NCBI RefSeq assembly: GCF_029892425.1
Contig: NZ_JARXWB010000008.1
Span: 62,001-126,000, forward strand
Length of the DNA stretch: 64,000 bases
Direction of reading: 5' to 3'
Origin: Bradyrhizobium sp. BR13661
GTDB taxonomy: Bacteria; Pseudomonadota; Alphaproteobacteria; Rhizobiales; Xanthobacteraceae
Part shown: positions 43,714-54,168 of the stretch, one piece after another
Numbering within the stretch: the first letter of the stretch is position 1
Layout of the letters: each line of letters opens with the position of its first letter
The notes under the pieces: model-generated
Told to the model about the DNA's origin: nothing
Database searches by the model: none
Seen by the model: the letters and a program-made list of their open reading frames with translations, nothing else
Program-made: the position numbers and the translations under genes

Positions 43714-44565
43714 TCAGCCCTGCGGCAGCAGCCCGAGCCGCTTGGCAATGATGCGATCGACTGTGCGCTTGGGCAGCGCAGTGGTCATGAAGTGTCGGAA
43801 CCAGTCCGGCGTGATCTGATAGCGCACCCTGGGGCTTGCCGCCGTAAGCGCCTCGAACACGACCTCGGCGATCCGTTCGGCCGGCAGGCCGGTCGCGCCG
43901 AGGTTCATCATGAAGGCCATGACCTTGTTGAGTGCCGGGAAATAAGGTGAGTTCTTGTAGACCGAGAGATCGATCTCCTCGGCCTTGCTCCAGATCGGCG
44001 TCTTCACCGCACCTGGGGCGACGATGATGACGTCGATGCCAAACAGCATCAGTTCGCGGCGCAGGCTCTCCGAGAGGCCCTCGACCGCGTGCTTGGAGGC
44101 GCAGTAGGGTGCCGACAGCGGATTGCCGTTCTTGCCCGCAACCGAGCTGATCATCACGATCCGCCCCTTCGGCCCCTTCAGCGACGGATCCGCGCCGAGC
44201 AGCGGGCCGAACGCTTGCGTTGCGATGACGGGTCCGATGACGTTGATGTCCATCTGGCGGCGGAATTCGTCGGCCGAGAGTTCGAGCACGGGACCGGCGA
44301 CCGCGACGCCGGCATTGTTGACGAGGCCAGCCAGCGTCTCGCCGGCCAGGGCCTCGCGCACCTGGCGCGCGGCGGCCAGCACCGCGGCCTCATCGGTGAC
44401 GTCGAACAGCAGCGGCGTGAAATTCACGCCGAACTCACCCGTCAGCCGATCGGCATCGGCTTGCTTGCGGACGCTGCCGAAGACGCGATAGCCGCGCCCG
44501 ATCAGGAATTTCGCGATGGCCCAGCCAATGCCGGTAGATGCGCCGGTGACGACGACAGATCGCAT
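43714..44565 (-). CDS. short-chain dehydrogenase/reductase
   Basis: The 283-aa protein is a classical SDR with the nucleotide motif TGASTGIG (residues 7-14), NNAG, the catalytic serine in MISSVAG and YCASK. Its C-terminal extension and the overall sequence resemble retinol dehydrogenase- or sterol-type SDRs. The substrate is not evident. It is upstream of the LprI-like gene. Confidence 0.9.
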   Translation of the reverse strand: MRSVVVTGASTGIGWAIAKFLIGRGYRVFGSVRKQADADRLTGEFGVNFTPLLFDVTDEAAVLAAARQVREALAGETLAGLVNNAGVAVAGPVLELSADEFRRQMDINVIGPVIATQAFGPLLGADPSLKGPKGRIVMISSVAGKNGNPLSAPYCASKHAVEGLSESLRRELMLFGIDVIIVAPGAVKTPIWSKAEEIDLSVYKNSPYFPALNKVMAFMMNLGATGLPAERIAEVVFEALTAASPRVRYQITPDWFRHFMTTALPKRTVDRIIAKRLGLLPQG

Positions 44566-44940
44566 GGTCCTCTCCCCCTTCAGTGCCCCGCGATCAATGT
44601 AGAGAGAGGCAGCGCCGGCGCAATGCCATCAGGTTCTCAAGCCGCGCACAAATGAGCTTTTTCGAATCCGTGCCGTGCCGCAAGAAGGCGTATCAGGTGT
44701 CGACTCTTAAGATGAAGCAGCGCGCGAACGTCGCAGATTGCGATTGATTGCGCCCTGAGAGCATGGATGAAGAGCCGAGTCCTAGACTCTGAGGACACTG
44801 CGCTTTTGACGATCGCGACTTCTGAAAAAGTTTTGAAAAACGACGCGCGGTCAAGAATGTGGTTTAAGTGTCAGTTCTTGGCTCTCTGAGAGCACATCAA
44901 CTCGCGAAGAATTTGAATGAAGCAGCAATGCTTCGCGCCA
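44566..44940. other. unassigned A+T-richer noncoding stretch
   Basis: No open frame of useful length occurs in this 375-base interval and the base composition is lower in G+C than the neighbouring genes. It contains a 7-bp stem cgcgaag/cttcgcg (44904-44938) and the repeated word atgaagcagc. It could hold a noncoding RNA or decayed sequence. I do not recognise a known RNA family. Confidence 0.4.
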
Positions 44941-44942
44941 GA

Positions 44943-44977
44943 TGAAAAGAGCGAGACCGCTGTTGGCGGTCTCGCTC
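44943..44977 (-). terminator. probable ilvC terminator
   Basis: A perfect 12-bp stem (gagcgagaccgc / gcggtctcgctc) with a 5-base loop is followed on the minus strand by TTTTCATC. It is the first intrinsic-type terminator downstream of ilvC, about 176 bases past the stop, with a palindromic repeat block in between. Confidence 0.65.
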
Positions 44978-45039
44978 AGATATAATCTCGAAGATTTAAG
45001 ATTTGGTTTGGCGAGCGAAGCTTTTTGTTTTTGCTTTTG

Positions 45040-45143
45040 TCCCGGACCAGCGCAGCGAAGCGGAGCGCAGAGCCGGGACCCAGAAGCCGCAATGGGCCCC
45101 GGATCAGCAGCGCACCGCTTGCGCGCTGCGCTGCATCCGGGGC
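45040..45143. repeat. palindromic intergenic repeat
   Basis: Two adjoining hairpins are visible: tcccgg...ccggga (45040-45079) and gccccggat...atccggggc (45096-45143), with inner gcgc-rich arms. This repeat type is common between Bradyrhizobium genes. It lies between the ilvC stop and its terminator and would be transcribed as part of the 3' untranslated region. Confidence 0.65.
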
Positions 45144-45152
45144 ACGCAAGCC

Positions 45153-46914
<1,762 letters not shown>

Positions 46915-46915
46915 C

Positions 46916-47791
46916 TCACGCAGTCTTCGGCAGCGCTTGCGGCCGCTTGACCAGCACCATCACGGCGATGCCGCCGATGACCGTCAACATGCCGGCAAGG
47001 CGCAGCGGCCCGAACCGCTCGCCGAACACGATGCTGGACGCAGCAGAACCGACGAACGGCACCAACAGCGCGAACGGCACCACCTGTGCCGCCGGATAAT
47101 CACGTAGCAATCGCCCCCAGAGCCAATAGGCGATGCTGGTGGAAACAGCACCGATCGCCAGCAGGCAGATCAGACCCGTCAGCGACATGTGGATCAGCGA
47201 CTGGAACGTCGGCATTGGCCCATTCACGACGAGTGCCAGCGCGAACACCGGCACTGCGGTCGCAAGACAGAGCCAGGCGAACAGATCGAACATCGGAACG
47301 CCGCGTGCGCCGCGCAGCAAGAGATTGCCGACAGCGAAGCTGACCGGCGCGATCATCAGCACCGCGAAGGCGCCGAGGCTGAAATCATAGCCGACGGTGC
47401 CACAGATCATCAGCAGACCTACCGCAGCGATGACAACGCCGAGCGTCTGCACCGGCGTCGGCCGTTCGCCAAATGCGATGGCGGCAAAGCCGATGGTGAA
47501 CAGCGCCTGGCTCTGCACGACGACGGAGGTCAGCCCGACCGGCACGCCATGAGCGATGCCGTAGGCCTGGCTTAGGAACTGGCCGAGAAACAGCGTGAAG
47601 CTGATCGCGATCAGAAGAGACCAGGCGATCCTGGGCTTGGGAATGAACAGGCACGGCACCGCGGCGATGGTAAAGCGCATTGCGGTCATCAGCTCCGGCG
47701 AAAACTCGTCGAGCGCAATCCGGCTCGCCACAAAGGCAAGCCCCCAGATGATCGCCACCAGGAGGGCGATGAGGATGTCGGCCGGCTTCAT
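46916..47791 (-). CDS. EamA/DMT-family transporter
   Basis: The 291-aa product starts at the ATG at 47791. It has ten predicted helices arranged as two EamA halves (LIALLVAIIWGLAFVASRIAL at the start; LIMIAPVSFAVGNLLLRGARGV-type second half). DMT exporters move amino acids and other metabolites. Its stop lies 2 bases from the LysE-type gene, which suggests cotranscription. The substrate is unknown. Confidence 0.88.
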   Translation of the reverse strand: MKPADILIALLVAIIWGLAFVASRIALDEFSPELMTAMRFTIAAVPCLFIPKPRIAWSLLIAISFTLFLGQFLSQAYGIAHGVPVGLTSVVVQSQALFTIGFAAIAFGERPTPVQTLGVVIAAVGLLMICGTVGYDFSLGAFAVLMIAPVSFAVGNLLLRGARGVPMFDLFAWLCLATAVPVFALALVVNGPMPTFQSLIHMSLTGLICLLAIGAVSTSIAYWLWGRLLRDYPAAQVVPFALLVPFVGSAASSIVFGERFGPLRLAGMLTVIGGIAVMVLVKRPQALPKTA

Positions 47792-47840
47792 TGTTGTTTC
47801 CGGTTCTGCCCAGTTGTGCAGCCCTGCTTGTTCTTCTCGT

Positions 47841-48536
47841 CTAGCCTTGCTCGCCGGCTTTCGGTTTGCGGAGGAGATAGGTGCCGTGCATCGGCGCGTG
47901 ATAGTCGACCGAGACCAGCGTGAAGCCGACATCGGTCAACATCCGCTCCATCACCCAGCCGAAGGTGGAATATTCATCGCGCATATGCGTCACCACGCTC
48001 TCGCGCGAGAAATCGTGGTTCTTGATGTGGTAGTCGGCCCATTGCTCGACGTCGCGCTCGACCGCGTCAGGCATCGAGGCATAGACGATGTCGCGCAAAT
48101 AGAAGGTCGCGCCGGGTTTCAGCGCGCGAAAGATCCGCGACATCGCCACAGCCTTCCAGAAGTCGGGCAGATGATGCAGCGTGAACTCGCTGACGATCAG
48201 ATCATAAGACTCGGGCCGATAGGCGAAGCTCAGCAGGCCGGCCGATTGCGTGCGCACGGACGCCTTGCGGTCGCGGGCATAGATCTCGGCGAGCGCCAGC
48301 ATCGCTGGCGAGATGTCGATGGCGTCGACCTCGGCGCCCATCAGCGCGGCTTCGGTAGCAAGCACACCGTTGCCGCAGCCGATATCAGCGATGCGCCAGC
48401 CGCGCTGGACTCCCAGCATTTTCAGCGCGGCGCGCGCCCGCAGATCGGCATCGTCGTGGGCATCGTAGATCGACGCCACCGCGGGCTCGATGCCCATCCG
48501 GTTCCGCTCGTTGTAATACCAGTCGCGCGCCAGCAT
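47841..48536 (-). CDS. class I SAM-dependent methyltransferase
   Basis: The 231-aa product has the SAM-binding motif IADIGCGNGVLATEAALMG (about residues 50-68), the acidic loop VDAIDIS, and SEFTLHHLPDFWKAVAMSRI, typical of the Methyltransf_11 fold. The C-terminal segment is variable and carries the substrate site. Its start is 4 bases after the ilvN stop, so it is likely in the ilv transcript. The methyl acceptor is unknown. Confidence 0.85.
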   Translation of the reverse strand: MLARDWYYNERNRMGIEPAVASIYDAHDDADLRARAALKMLGVQRGWRIADIGCGNGVLATEAALMGAEVDAIDISPAMLALAEIYARDRKASVRTQSAGLLSFAYRPESYDLIVSEFTLHHLPDFWKAVAMSRIFRALKPGATFYLRDIVYASMPDAVERDVEQWADYHIKNHDFSRESVVTHMRDEYSTFGWVMERMLTDVGFTLVSVDYHAPMHGTYLLRKPKAGEQG

Positions 48537-48539
48537 GGT

Positions 48540-49082
48540 TCACATCCCCTCAGGCCCGCGACCGATCGCGGCAACACCGGTGCGCGACACCTCGACAAGG
48601 CCGAGCGGGCGCATCAGGTCGATAAACTGGTTGATCTTGTCGGTATTGCCCGTGATCTCGAACACGAAGCTCTCGGTGGTGGCGTCGATCACGCGGGCGC
48701 GGAAGGCATCGGCGAGCCTGAGCGACTCGACGCGATGCTCGCCCTGCCCGCGCACCTTCACCATCGCCAGCTCGCGCTCGATGGAGCGGCGGGTCTCGGT
48801 CATGTCGACGACCTGGTAGACCGGGATCATGCGGTCAAGCTGATGCTTGATCTGCGCGATCACCATCGGCGTTCCCGTGGTGACGATGGTGATGCGCGAA
48901 AGGTGCTTCTGCGCTTCGGTCTCTGAGACCGTGAGGCTCTCGATGTTGTAGCCGCGGCCGGAAAACAGGCCGATGACGCGCGCGAGCACGCCCGGCTCGT
49001 TCTGCACGAGCACCGCAAGCGTGTGCGTCTCGTTCGGATCGTGACGCTCCTCGATGAAGTAGGCGGATGCGGGCTGGTTCAT
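48540..49082 (-). CDS. ilvN: acetolactate synthase regulatory subunit IlvN/IlvH
   Basis: The 180-aa protein has the N-terminal ACT domain (HTLAVLVQNEPGVLARVIGLFSGRGYNIESLTV) and the C-terminal domain of the AHAS small subunit. It binds valine and activates and feedback-controls the large subunit. The ATG at 49082 has GAGGGG upstream; the frame upstream overlaps the previous gene without family similarity. It is separated from ilvB by the dehydratase gene. Confidence 0.95.
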   Translation of the reverse strand: MNQPASAYFIEERHDPNETHTLAVLVQNEPGVLARVIGLFSGRGYNIESLTVSETEAQKHLSRITIVTTGTPMVIAQIKHQLDRMIPVYQVVDMTETRRSIERELAMVKVRGQGEHRVESLRLADAFRARVIDATTESFVFEITGNTDKINQFIDLMRPLGLVEVSRTGVAAIGRGPEGM

Positions 49083-49105
49083 TGTCGTCCCCTCTTGTCT
49101 CGTCC

Positions 49106-50077
49106 TCATGCCATCGCTGGCGCGCCCGTCCCGACCCAACGGCGGAACAGATCGAAATCGATATTGCCGCCGGACAGCACGAGACCGACGCGCTTGCCCT
49201 TCAGCTTGCTCTTTTCCTGCAGCGCCGCGGCGAGTGCGGCAGCACCGGCACCTTCGGCGAGATTGTGGGTATCGGTCCAGTAGGCACGGATCGCCGCGGC
49301 GACCTCGTCGTCAGTGACCTGGACAATGCGCGAGGCGCGTTCACGGATCAGCGCGAACGCATCCGCGTCCGGAATGCGCGTCGCCATGCCGTCAGCGCGT
49401 GTGTTCGCGGTCTCGGTCGCCACGATCTTGCCGGCTGCCAATGAGAGCGCGTAGGATGGCGCTTCCGTCGACTGCACGCCAACGATCTCGGTCTTCAGGC
49501 CGAGGAGATCGCGCGCCATGATGCAGCCGCAGATGCCGGAGCCCTGCCCGATCGGCACATAGAGCACATCGAGATCCGGCGCGGAGCGGAACAGCTCGAG
49601 GGCATAGGTCGCGACACCTAGTACAAGATCCGGGTGGAACGACGGCACCATGTGAAGGCCAGAGAACTGCGCGCGGCGCTCGGCCTCCTCCCGCGCAGCC
49701 TGAAAGTCCTCGCCATGCTCGACGAGTTCGGCACCGAGCGCCTTCATCGCGCGGTTCTTCTCGACCGAATTGCCGCGCGGCACGTAGATCACCGCGGGCA
49801 CGCCGTGGCGGCCGGCGGCAAAAGCCAGGCTCTGGCCGTGATTGCCGCGGGTCGCCGAGATGATGCCCGGTGTGTTCGGCCGTTCACGCTTGAGCCGGTC
49901 GAGATAGACCAGCCCGCCGCGCACCTTGAAGGCGCCGATCGGCGTGTGGTTCTCGTGCTTGACCACGACCTCGGTGCCGAGGCGCTCAGCGAGCAAGGGC
50001 CAGGCGCGCGCCGGCGTTGCCGGCACCGCCTGCCCCACGATCGCATGTGCGCGCTCGAGCTCCGTCAGGTCGAACAT
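49106..50077 (-). CDS. PLP-dependent threonine/serine dehydratase, short form
   Basis: The 323-aa product has the PLP-lysine motif ENHTPIGAFKVRGG (Lys51) and a glycine-rich phosphate loop (IGQGSGICGCI). It lacks the C-terminal ACT-like regulatory domain of biosynthetic IlvA, so it resembles TdcB or serine-racemase-type enzymes. Its position between ilvB and ilvN fits a role in making 2-oxobutanoate for isoleucine, but that is context only. The start is 4 bases after the ilvB stop. Confidence 0.88.
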   Translation of the reverse strand: MFDLTELERAHAIVGQAVPATPARAWPLLAERLGTEVVVKHENHTPIGAFKVRGGLVYLDRLKRERPNTPGIISATRGNHGQSLAFAAGRHGVPAVIYVPRGNSVEKNRAMKALGAELVEHGEDFQAAREEAERRAQFSGLHMVPSFHPDLVLGVATYALELFRSAPDLDVLYVPIGQGSGICGCIMARDLLGLKTEIVGVQSTEAPSYALSLAAGKIVATETANTRADGMATRIPDADAFALIRERASRIVQVTDDEVAAAIRAYWTDTHNLAEGAGAAALAAALQEKSKLKGKRVGLVLSGGNIDFDLFRRWVGTGAPAMA

Positions 50078-50081
50078 GACG

Positions 50082-51857
50082 TCACACCAGCGCCTTGCCG
50101 CCGGCGAACGCCTTCGCGGTCGCCTCGTCATTGGCCTGCTCGGGCAACAGCATCTCGTTGTGCGCCTTGCCGGAGGGAATCATCGGGAAGCAGTTTTCGA
50201 GCGCCGCGACACGGCAGTCGAACAGCACCGGCCGCTTGACCGAGATCATCTCCTGGATGGCGCCGTCGAGATCGGACGGCTTGTGCACCTGGATGCCGAC
50301 GCCACCATAGGCTTCCGCGAGCTTGACGAAATCAGGCAGCGCCTCCGAGTAGGAATGCGACAGCCGGTTGCCGTGGAGCAGTTGCTGCCACTGCCGCACC
50401 ATGCCCATGTACTGGTTGTTCAGGATGAAGATCTTGATCGGCAGCTCGTACTGAACCGCCGTCGACATCTCCTGCATCGTCATCTGCACCGAGGCATCGC
50501 CTGCGATGTCGATGACGAGGCTATCCGGGTGCGCCACCTGCACGCCGACCGCGGCCGGCAGGCCGTAGCCCATGGTGCCGAGACCGCCCGATGTCATCCA
50601 GCGATGCGGCTCCTCGAAGCCGAAGAACTGCGCCGCCCACATCTGGTGCTGACCGACCTCGGTCGTGATGTAGGTATCCTTGCCGCGCGTCGCCTCGAAC
50701 AGGCTCTGGATCGCGTGCTGCGGCAGGATGACGTCGTTGCTCTTCTTGTAATAGAGCGAGTTGCGGGCACGCCACTGCGCGATCTGCTGCCACCAGGTCT
50801 TGATGTCAGGCTTCTTCGCCTCGGCCTTGAACACCTGCAGGATGTCGCCGAGGATGTTGGCGCAATCGCCGATGATCGGCACGTCGACACGGATGTTCTT
50901 GTTGATCGAGGACGGATCGATGTCGATGTGGATCTTCTTCGAGTTCGGCGAGAACGCATCGACACGGCCGGTGATGCGGTCGTCGAAGCGCGCGCCAACG
51001 CACAGCATGACGTCGCAATCATGCATCGTCATGTTGGCCTCGTAGGTGCCGTGCATGCCGAGCATGCCGAGCCAGTTCTTGCCCGACGCCGGATACGCAC
51101 CCAGGCCCATCAGCGTGGACGTGATCGGGAAGCCCGTGACCTCGACCAGCTCGCGCAGCAGCTTGGTGGCTTCAGGTCCGGAATTGATCACGCCGCCGCC
51201 GCTGTAGATGACTGGACGCTTGGCGCCTGCGAGCAGCGCCACCGCCTTGCGGATCTGCGCCGCATCGCCCTTCACGCGCGGCGCATAGGAGCGGTGGACG
51301 TCGGATTTGCGCGGCGGATGATAGGTGCCGGTGGCGAACTGCACGTCCTTGGGAACGTCGACCAGCACCGGGCCCGGGCGGCCCGTGGTGGCAACATAAA
51401 AGGCTTCGTGCAGCACCTTGGCGAGATCGTTGACGTCGCGCACCAGCCAGTTGTGCTTGGTGCAGGGGCGCGTGATGCCGACGGTGTCGCATTCCTGGAA
51501 CGCGTCATTGCCGATCAGATGTGTCGGCACCTGGCCGGAGATGCAGACCAGCGGGATCGAATCCATCAGTGCGTCGGTCAGCGGCGTCACCATGTTGGTG
51601 GCGCCGGGACCTGACGTCACCAGCGCGACACCGGGCTTGCCGGTCGAGCGCGCATACCCCTCGGCGGCGTGACCCGCGCCCTGCTCGTGGCGAACCAGGA
51701 TGTGCTGGACCTCGCTCTGCTGGAAGATCTCGTCATAGATCGGAAGCACTGCGCCGCCCGGATAGCCGAAAATGTCGGTCACGCCGTGGTCGATGAGCGC
51801 GCGGACGATCATCGCGGCGCCGGTCATCTGGTTCGGATCGTGGCTCTTGTCGCTCAT
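50082..51857 (-). CDS. ilvB: acetolactate synthase catalytic subunit
   Basis: The 591-aa enzyme condenses pyruvate with pyruvate or 2-oxobutanoate using thiamine diphosphate. It shows the three-domain TPP fold: GYPGGAVLPIYDEI and RHEQGAGHAAEGYAR with the catalytic glutamate, a FAD-binding middle domain, and the C-terminal TPP motif GDASVQMTMQEM...LNN. Length is typical of the biosynthetic IlvI/IlvB type. A leader peptide and attenuator precede it. Confidence 0.96.
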   Translation of the reverse strand: MSDKSHDPNQMTGAAMIVRALIDHGVTDIFGYPGGAVLPIYDEIFQQSEVQHILVRHEQGAGHAAEGYARSTGKPGVALVTSGPGATNMVTPLTDALMDSIPLVCISGQVPTHLIGNDAFQECDTVGITRPCTKHNWLVRDVNDLAKVLHEAFYVATTGRPGPVLVDVPKDVQFATGTYHPPRKSDVHRSYAPRVKGDAAQIRKAVALLAGAKRPVIYSGGGVINSGPEATKLLRELVEVTGFPITSTLMGLGAYPASGKNWLGMLGMHGTYEANMTMHDCDVMLCVGARFDDRITGRVDAFSPNSKKIHIDIDPSSINKNIRVDVPIIGDCANILGDILQVFKAEAKKPDIKTWWQQIAQWRARNSLYYKKSNDVILPQHAIQSLFEATRGKDTYITTEVGQHQMWAAQFFGFEEPHRWMTSGGLGTMGYGLPAAVGVQVAHPDSLVIDIAGDASVQMTMQEMSTAVQYELPIKIFILNNQYMGMVRQWQQLLHGNRLSHSYSEALPDFVKLAEAYGGVGIQVHKPSDLDGAIQEMISVKRPVLFDCRVAALENCFPMIPSGKAHNEMLLPEQANDEATAKAFAGGKALV

Positions 51858-51910
51858 TGGCTTGCTCCGGATGCGCTGTTGTCAGCGGCTTCGTTCGTGT
51901 CGGGTTCGGG

Positions 51911-51988
51911 AAATAAAAAAGGCCCCGAAGAGGGACCCTGCACACCGCCTGTCATGTGGATGGCAGCTAGCCACCCCCGGCGGTGTGC
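51911..51988 (-). terminator. attenuator hairpins upstream of ilvB
   Basis: On the minus strand a 10-bp perfect stem forms between ggcggtgtgc (51979-51988) and its complement at 51940-51949. The first arm overlaps the end of the leader peptide gene. A second hairpin (ggtccc/ggggcc, 51921-51937) is followed by TTTTTTATTT and works as an intrinsic terminator. This is the arrangement expected for translation-controlled attenuation: ribosome stalling on Ile/Leu/Val codons would open the first stem and allow an alternative to the terminator. Confidence 0.8.
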
Positions 51989-52032
51989 CTGGGTACGACG
52001 GCGATAAGAAGTTTGGTAATAATATTACGCAT
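51967..52032 (-). CDS. ilv leader peptide
   Basis: A 21-residue reading frame begins MRNIITKLLIAVVPRH. Seven of residues 4-13 are Ile, Leu or Val (IITKLLIAVV), placed just before the attenuator hairpins. Such leaders control branched-chain biosynthetic operons by stalling when charged tRNAs for these amino acids are scarce. The gene ends at 51967, inside the 1:2 stem. Confidence 0.8.
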   Translation of the reverse strand: MRNIITKLLIAVVPRHTAGGG

Positions 52033-52186
52033 GGCAGGCGCTCGGCTTCCCAAAGGTTGCGCGAAACATAGCGACCAAAGCCTCGATGTCAAGGCAAAGC
52101 AGCCGCTTCCGCGTGATTTTGGCAGTGTAACCGTGTTCCCAGGGTTCGGCGAGAGGTAAATGCGGGAACCCGCGCACAAAAGCACG

Positions 52187-53128
52187 TCAACCGGGATTCC
52201 GGGCCGCTTCGGCGACGGCCGCGAGCCATCCCCTCGCCTCCTCCAGCTTAACCCACTCGAACTCCGGCAATTGGTGACGGAACCAGGTGAATTGCCGCTT
52301 GGCATAATGACGGGTATCGGCCCGGCCGATCGTGGCGGCTTCCTCGAGGCTAAGCTCACCCCGCAGATGCCGGATCAAGGCGGGCACACCGTGGGCCTTC
52401 ATCGCCGGCAGCAGCGGATCGAGGTTTCGGGCGGCAAGCCGCTCGACCTCGATGAGGGCGCCGCTGCCCATCATGGCGTCGAAACGGGCATCGATGCGGG
52501 CATAGAGATCGTTGCGCTCGGGGGCCAGAAACACGGCGCGAAAACTGTCCTTGGGCAACAGGGGCGGCTGGCCCTCATGGTGCCAGTCGAGCAGCGAACG
52601 GCCGGTCGCCTCGACCACCTCGAGCGCGCGCGCGATGCGCGTGCGGTCGCGCAGGTTCAATCGCTCGGCCGCACGCGGATCGCGGCGCGCGAGTTCCGCG
52701 TGCAAAGCTTCGACGCCGTTCCGCTCCAGCCGCGCGCGTACATCCTCGCGCACCTCAGCCGGGATCGGCGGCACGACCGAGAGACCTGCCGTCAGCGCCT
52801 TGAAATACAGGCCAGTGCCGCCGATGAAGATCGGCAAACGCCCCTCGGCCCGTGTCTCTTCGAGCACCTTCGCGGCATCCATCACCCAGGCGCCGGCCGA
52901 GAAATTGACGGCTGCGTCGACATGGCCATAGAGACGATGCGGAACGCGCGCTTCTTCATCCTGCGTGGGACGCGCGGTAATGATGCGGAGGTCGCGATAG
53001 ACCTGCATGGAATCGGCATTGATGACGGTCCCGCCTGCACTCAGGGCAAGCTCGAGTGCCAGCGCCGACTTGCCGCTGGCGGTCGGGCCTGCGATAAGCA
53101 CGGCCTTGATCGGATGCCTCTCGCTCAC
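52187..53128 (-). CDS. miaA: tRNA dimethylallyltransferase MiaA
   Basis: MiaA adds a dimethylallyl group to A37 of tRNAs reading UNN codons. The 313-aa protein has the P-loop GPTASGKS (14-21), [21 protein letters not shown] and the C-terminal [18 protein letters not shown]. It starts with GTG at 53128 (GAGG about 8 bases upstream). Its start lies only 11 bases from the divergent serB start, so their promoters overlap. Confidence 0.96.
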   Translation of the reverse strand: MSERHPIKAVLIAGPTASGKSALALELALSAGGTVINADSMQVYRDLRIITARPTQDEEARVPHRLYGHVDAAVNFSAGAWVMDAAKVLEETRAEGRLPIFIGGTGLYFKALTAGLSVVPPIPAEVREDVRARLERNGVEALHAELARRDPRAAERLNLRDRTRIARALEVVEATGRSLLDWHHEGQPPLLPKDSFRAVFLAPERNDLYARIDARFDAMMGSGALIEVERLAARNLDPLLPAMKAHGVPALIRHLRGELSLEEAATIGRADTRHYAKRQFTWFRHQLPEFEWVKLEEARGWLAAVAEAARNPG

Positions 53129-53139
53129 GAAAACCTCAA

Positions 53140-54045
53140 ATGTCTCTCGTCGCCACGCTGATCTGCAACCCCAATAATCCCGCGCTCGACTCGACCATCG
53201 TCGACGGCGCCCGCGCCGTGTTGCCCAAGGCGGCGCCTGCGCACTGGCTGTTCGACGGGGTTGCGGTCGACATTCCCTTCGGCGCCGACAGTAACCTCGA
53301 AGGCGACCGTCACGCCATCGAACAGCGGCTCCGCGAGCTTCGCGGCGACCTGCCCATCGATATCGTCGTGCAGCCTGTTGGTGTCAGGCGCAAGAAGCTT
53401 TTTCTCGCCGACATGGATTCCACCATGATCGGCCAGGAATGCATCGACGAACTCGCCGATCTCGTCGGGATGAAGGCCCACGTGGCCGCGATCACCGAAC
53501 GCGCGATGCGAGGGGAGATCGAGTTCGAGCCGGCGCTGCGCGAGCGTGTCGCGCTGCTGAAGGACCTCCCCGCCGGCGTTGTCGACGAAGTTCTGGCCAA
53601 GCGCATCACGCTGACCCCGGGCGGCCGCGAACTGGTGGCGACCATGCGCGCCCACGGCGCCTACACCTGCCTCGTCTCCGGCGGCTTCACACTGTTCACG
53701 AGCGCGATCGCCGCAAAAATCGGATTCCAGGAGAACCGCGCCAACGAGCTCGTGGTGCGCGAAGGCAAGTTCACCGGCGAAGTCAAGGAGCCGATTTTGG
53801 GTCGCGCCGCCAAGCTTGCGACGCTGGTGGATCTGATGGAGTCGTTCGATCTCGACGATATCGACTCGGTCGTCGTCGGCGACGGCGCCAATGATCTCGC
53901 GATGATCCAGGCGGCGGGGCTCGGTGTGGCGTATCACGCCAAGCCGGCGGTGGCGGCTGCCGCGGCCGCGCGGATCGACCACGGCGATCTCACTGCGTTG
54001 CTGTACGCGCAGGGGTATCGGCGGGAGGAGTTCGTCGAGAGCTAA
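53140..54045 (+). CDS. serB: phosphoserine phosphatase SerB
   Basis: SerB performs the last step of serine biosynthesis. The 301-aa protein has a variable N-terminal domain (1-80) and a HAD phosphatase domain with the nucleophile motif DMDST (91-95), the Thr/Ser motif LVSGGFTLF, a Lys and [10 protein letters not shown]. Length is normal for alphaproteobacterial SerB. No strong Shine-Dalgarno is visible before the ATG. It is divergent from miaA. Confidence 0.95.
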   Translation: MSLVATLICNPNNPALDSTIVDGARAVLPKAAPAHWLFDGVAVDIPFGADSNLEGDRHAIEQRLRELRGDLPIDIVVQPVGVRRKKLFLADMDSTMIGQECIDELADLVGMKAHVAAITERAMRGEIEFEPALRERVALLKDLPAGVVDEVLAKRITLTPGGRELVATMRAHGAYTCLVSGGFTLFTSAIAAKIGFQENRANELVVREGKFTGEVKEPILGRAAKLATLVDLMESFDLDDIDSVVVGDGANDLAMIQAAGLGVAYHAKPAVAAAAAARIDHGDLTALLYAQGYRREEFVES

Positions 54046-54057
54046 ATACTAGCCCCG

Positions 54058-54152
54058 ACGTCGTGCCCGGGCTTGTCCCGGGCATCCACGCTCGGATCTA
54101 TCTACGCGGCGAAGACGTGGATGGCCGGGTCAAGCCCGGCCATGACGAGACG
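54058..54152. repeat. palindromic intergenic repeat
   Basis: Two hairpins, gcccgggcttgtcccgggc (54064-54082) and ggccgggtcaagcccggcc (54123-54141), are framed by cgtcgtg and catgacgag. This is the GC-rich REP-like element frequent in Bradyrhizobium. It separates the convergent serB and degP genes and may act as a bidirectional transcription barrier. Confidence 0.7.
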
Positions 54153-54168
54153 TTAAAGCAAACGTCCC

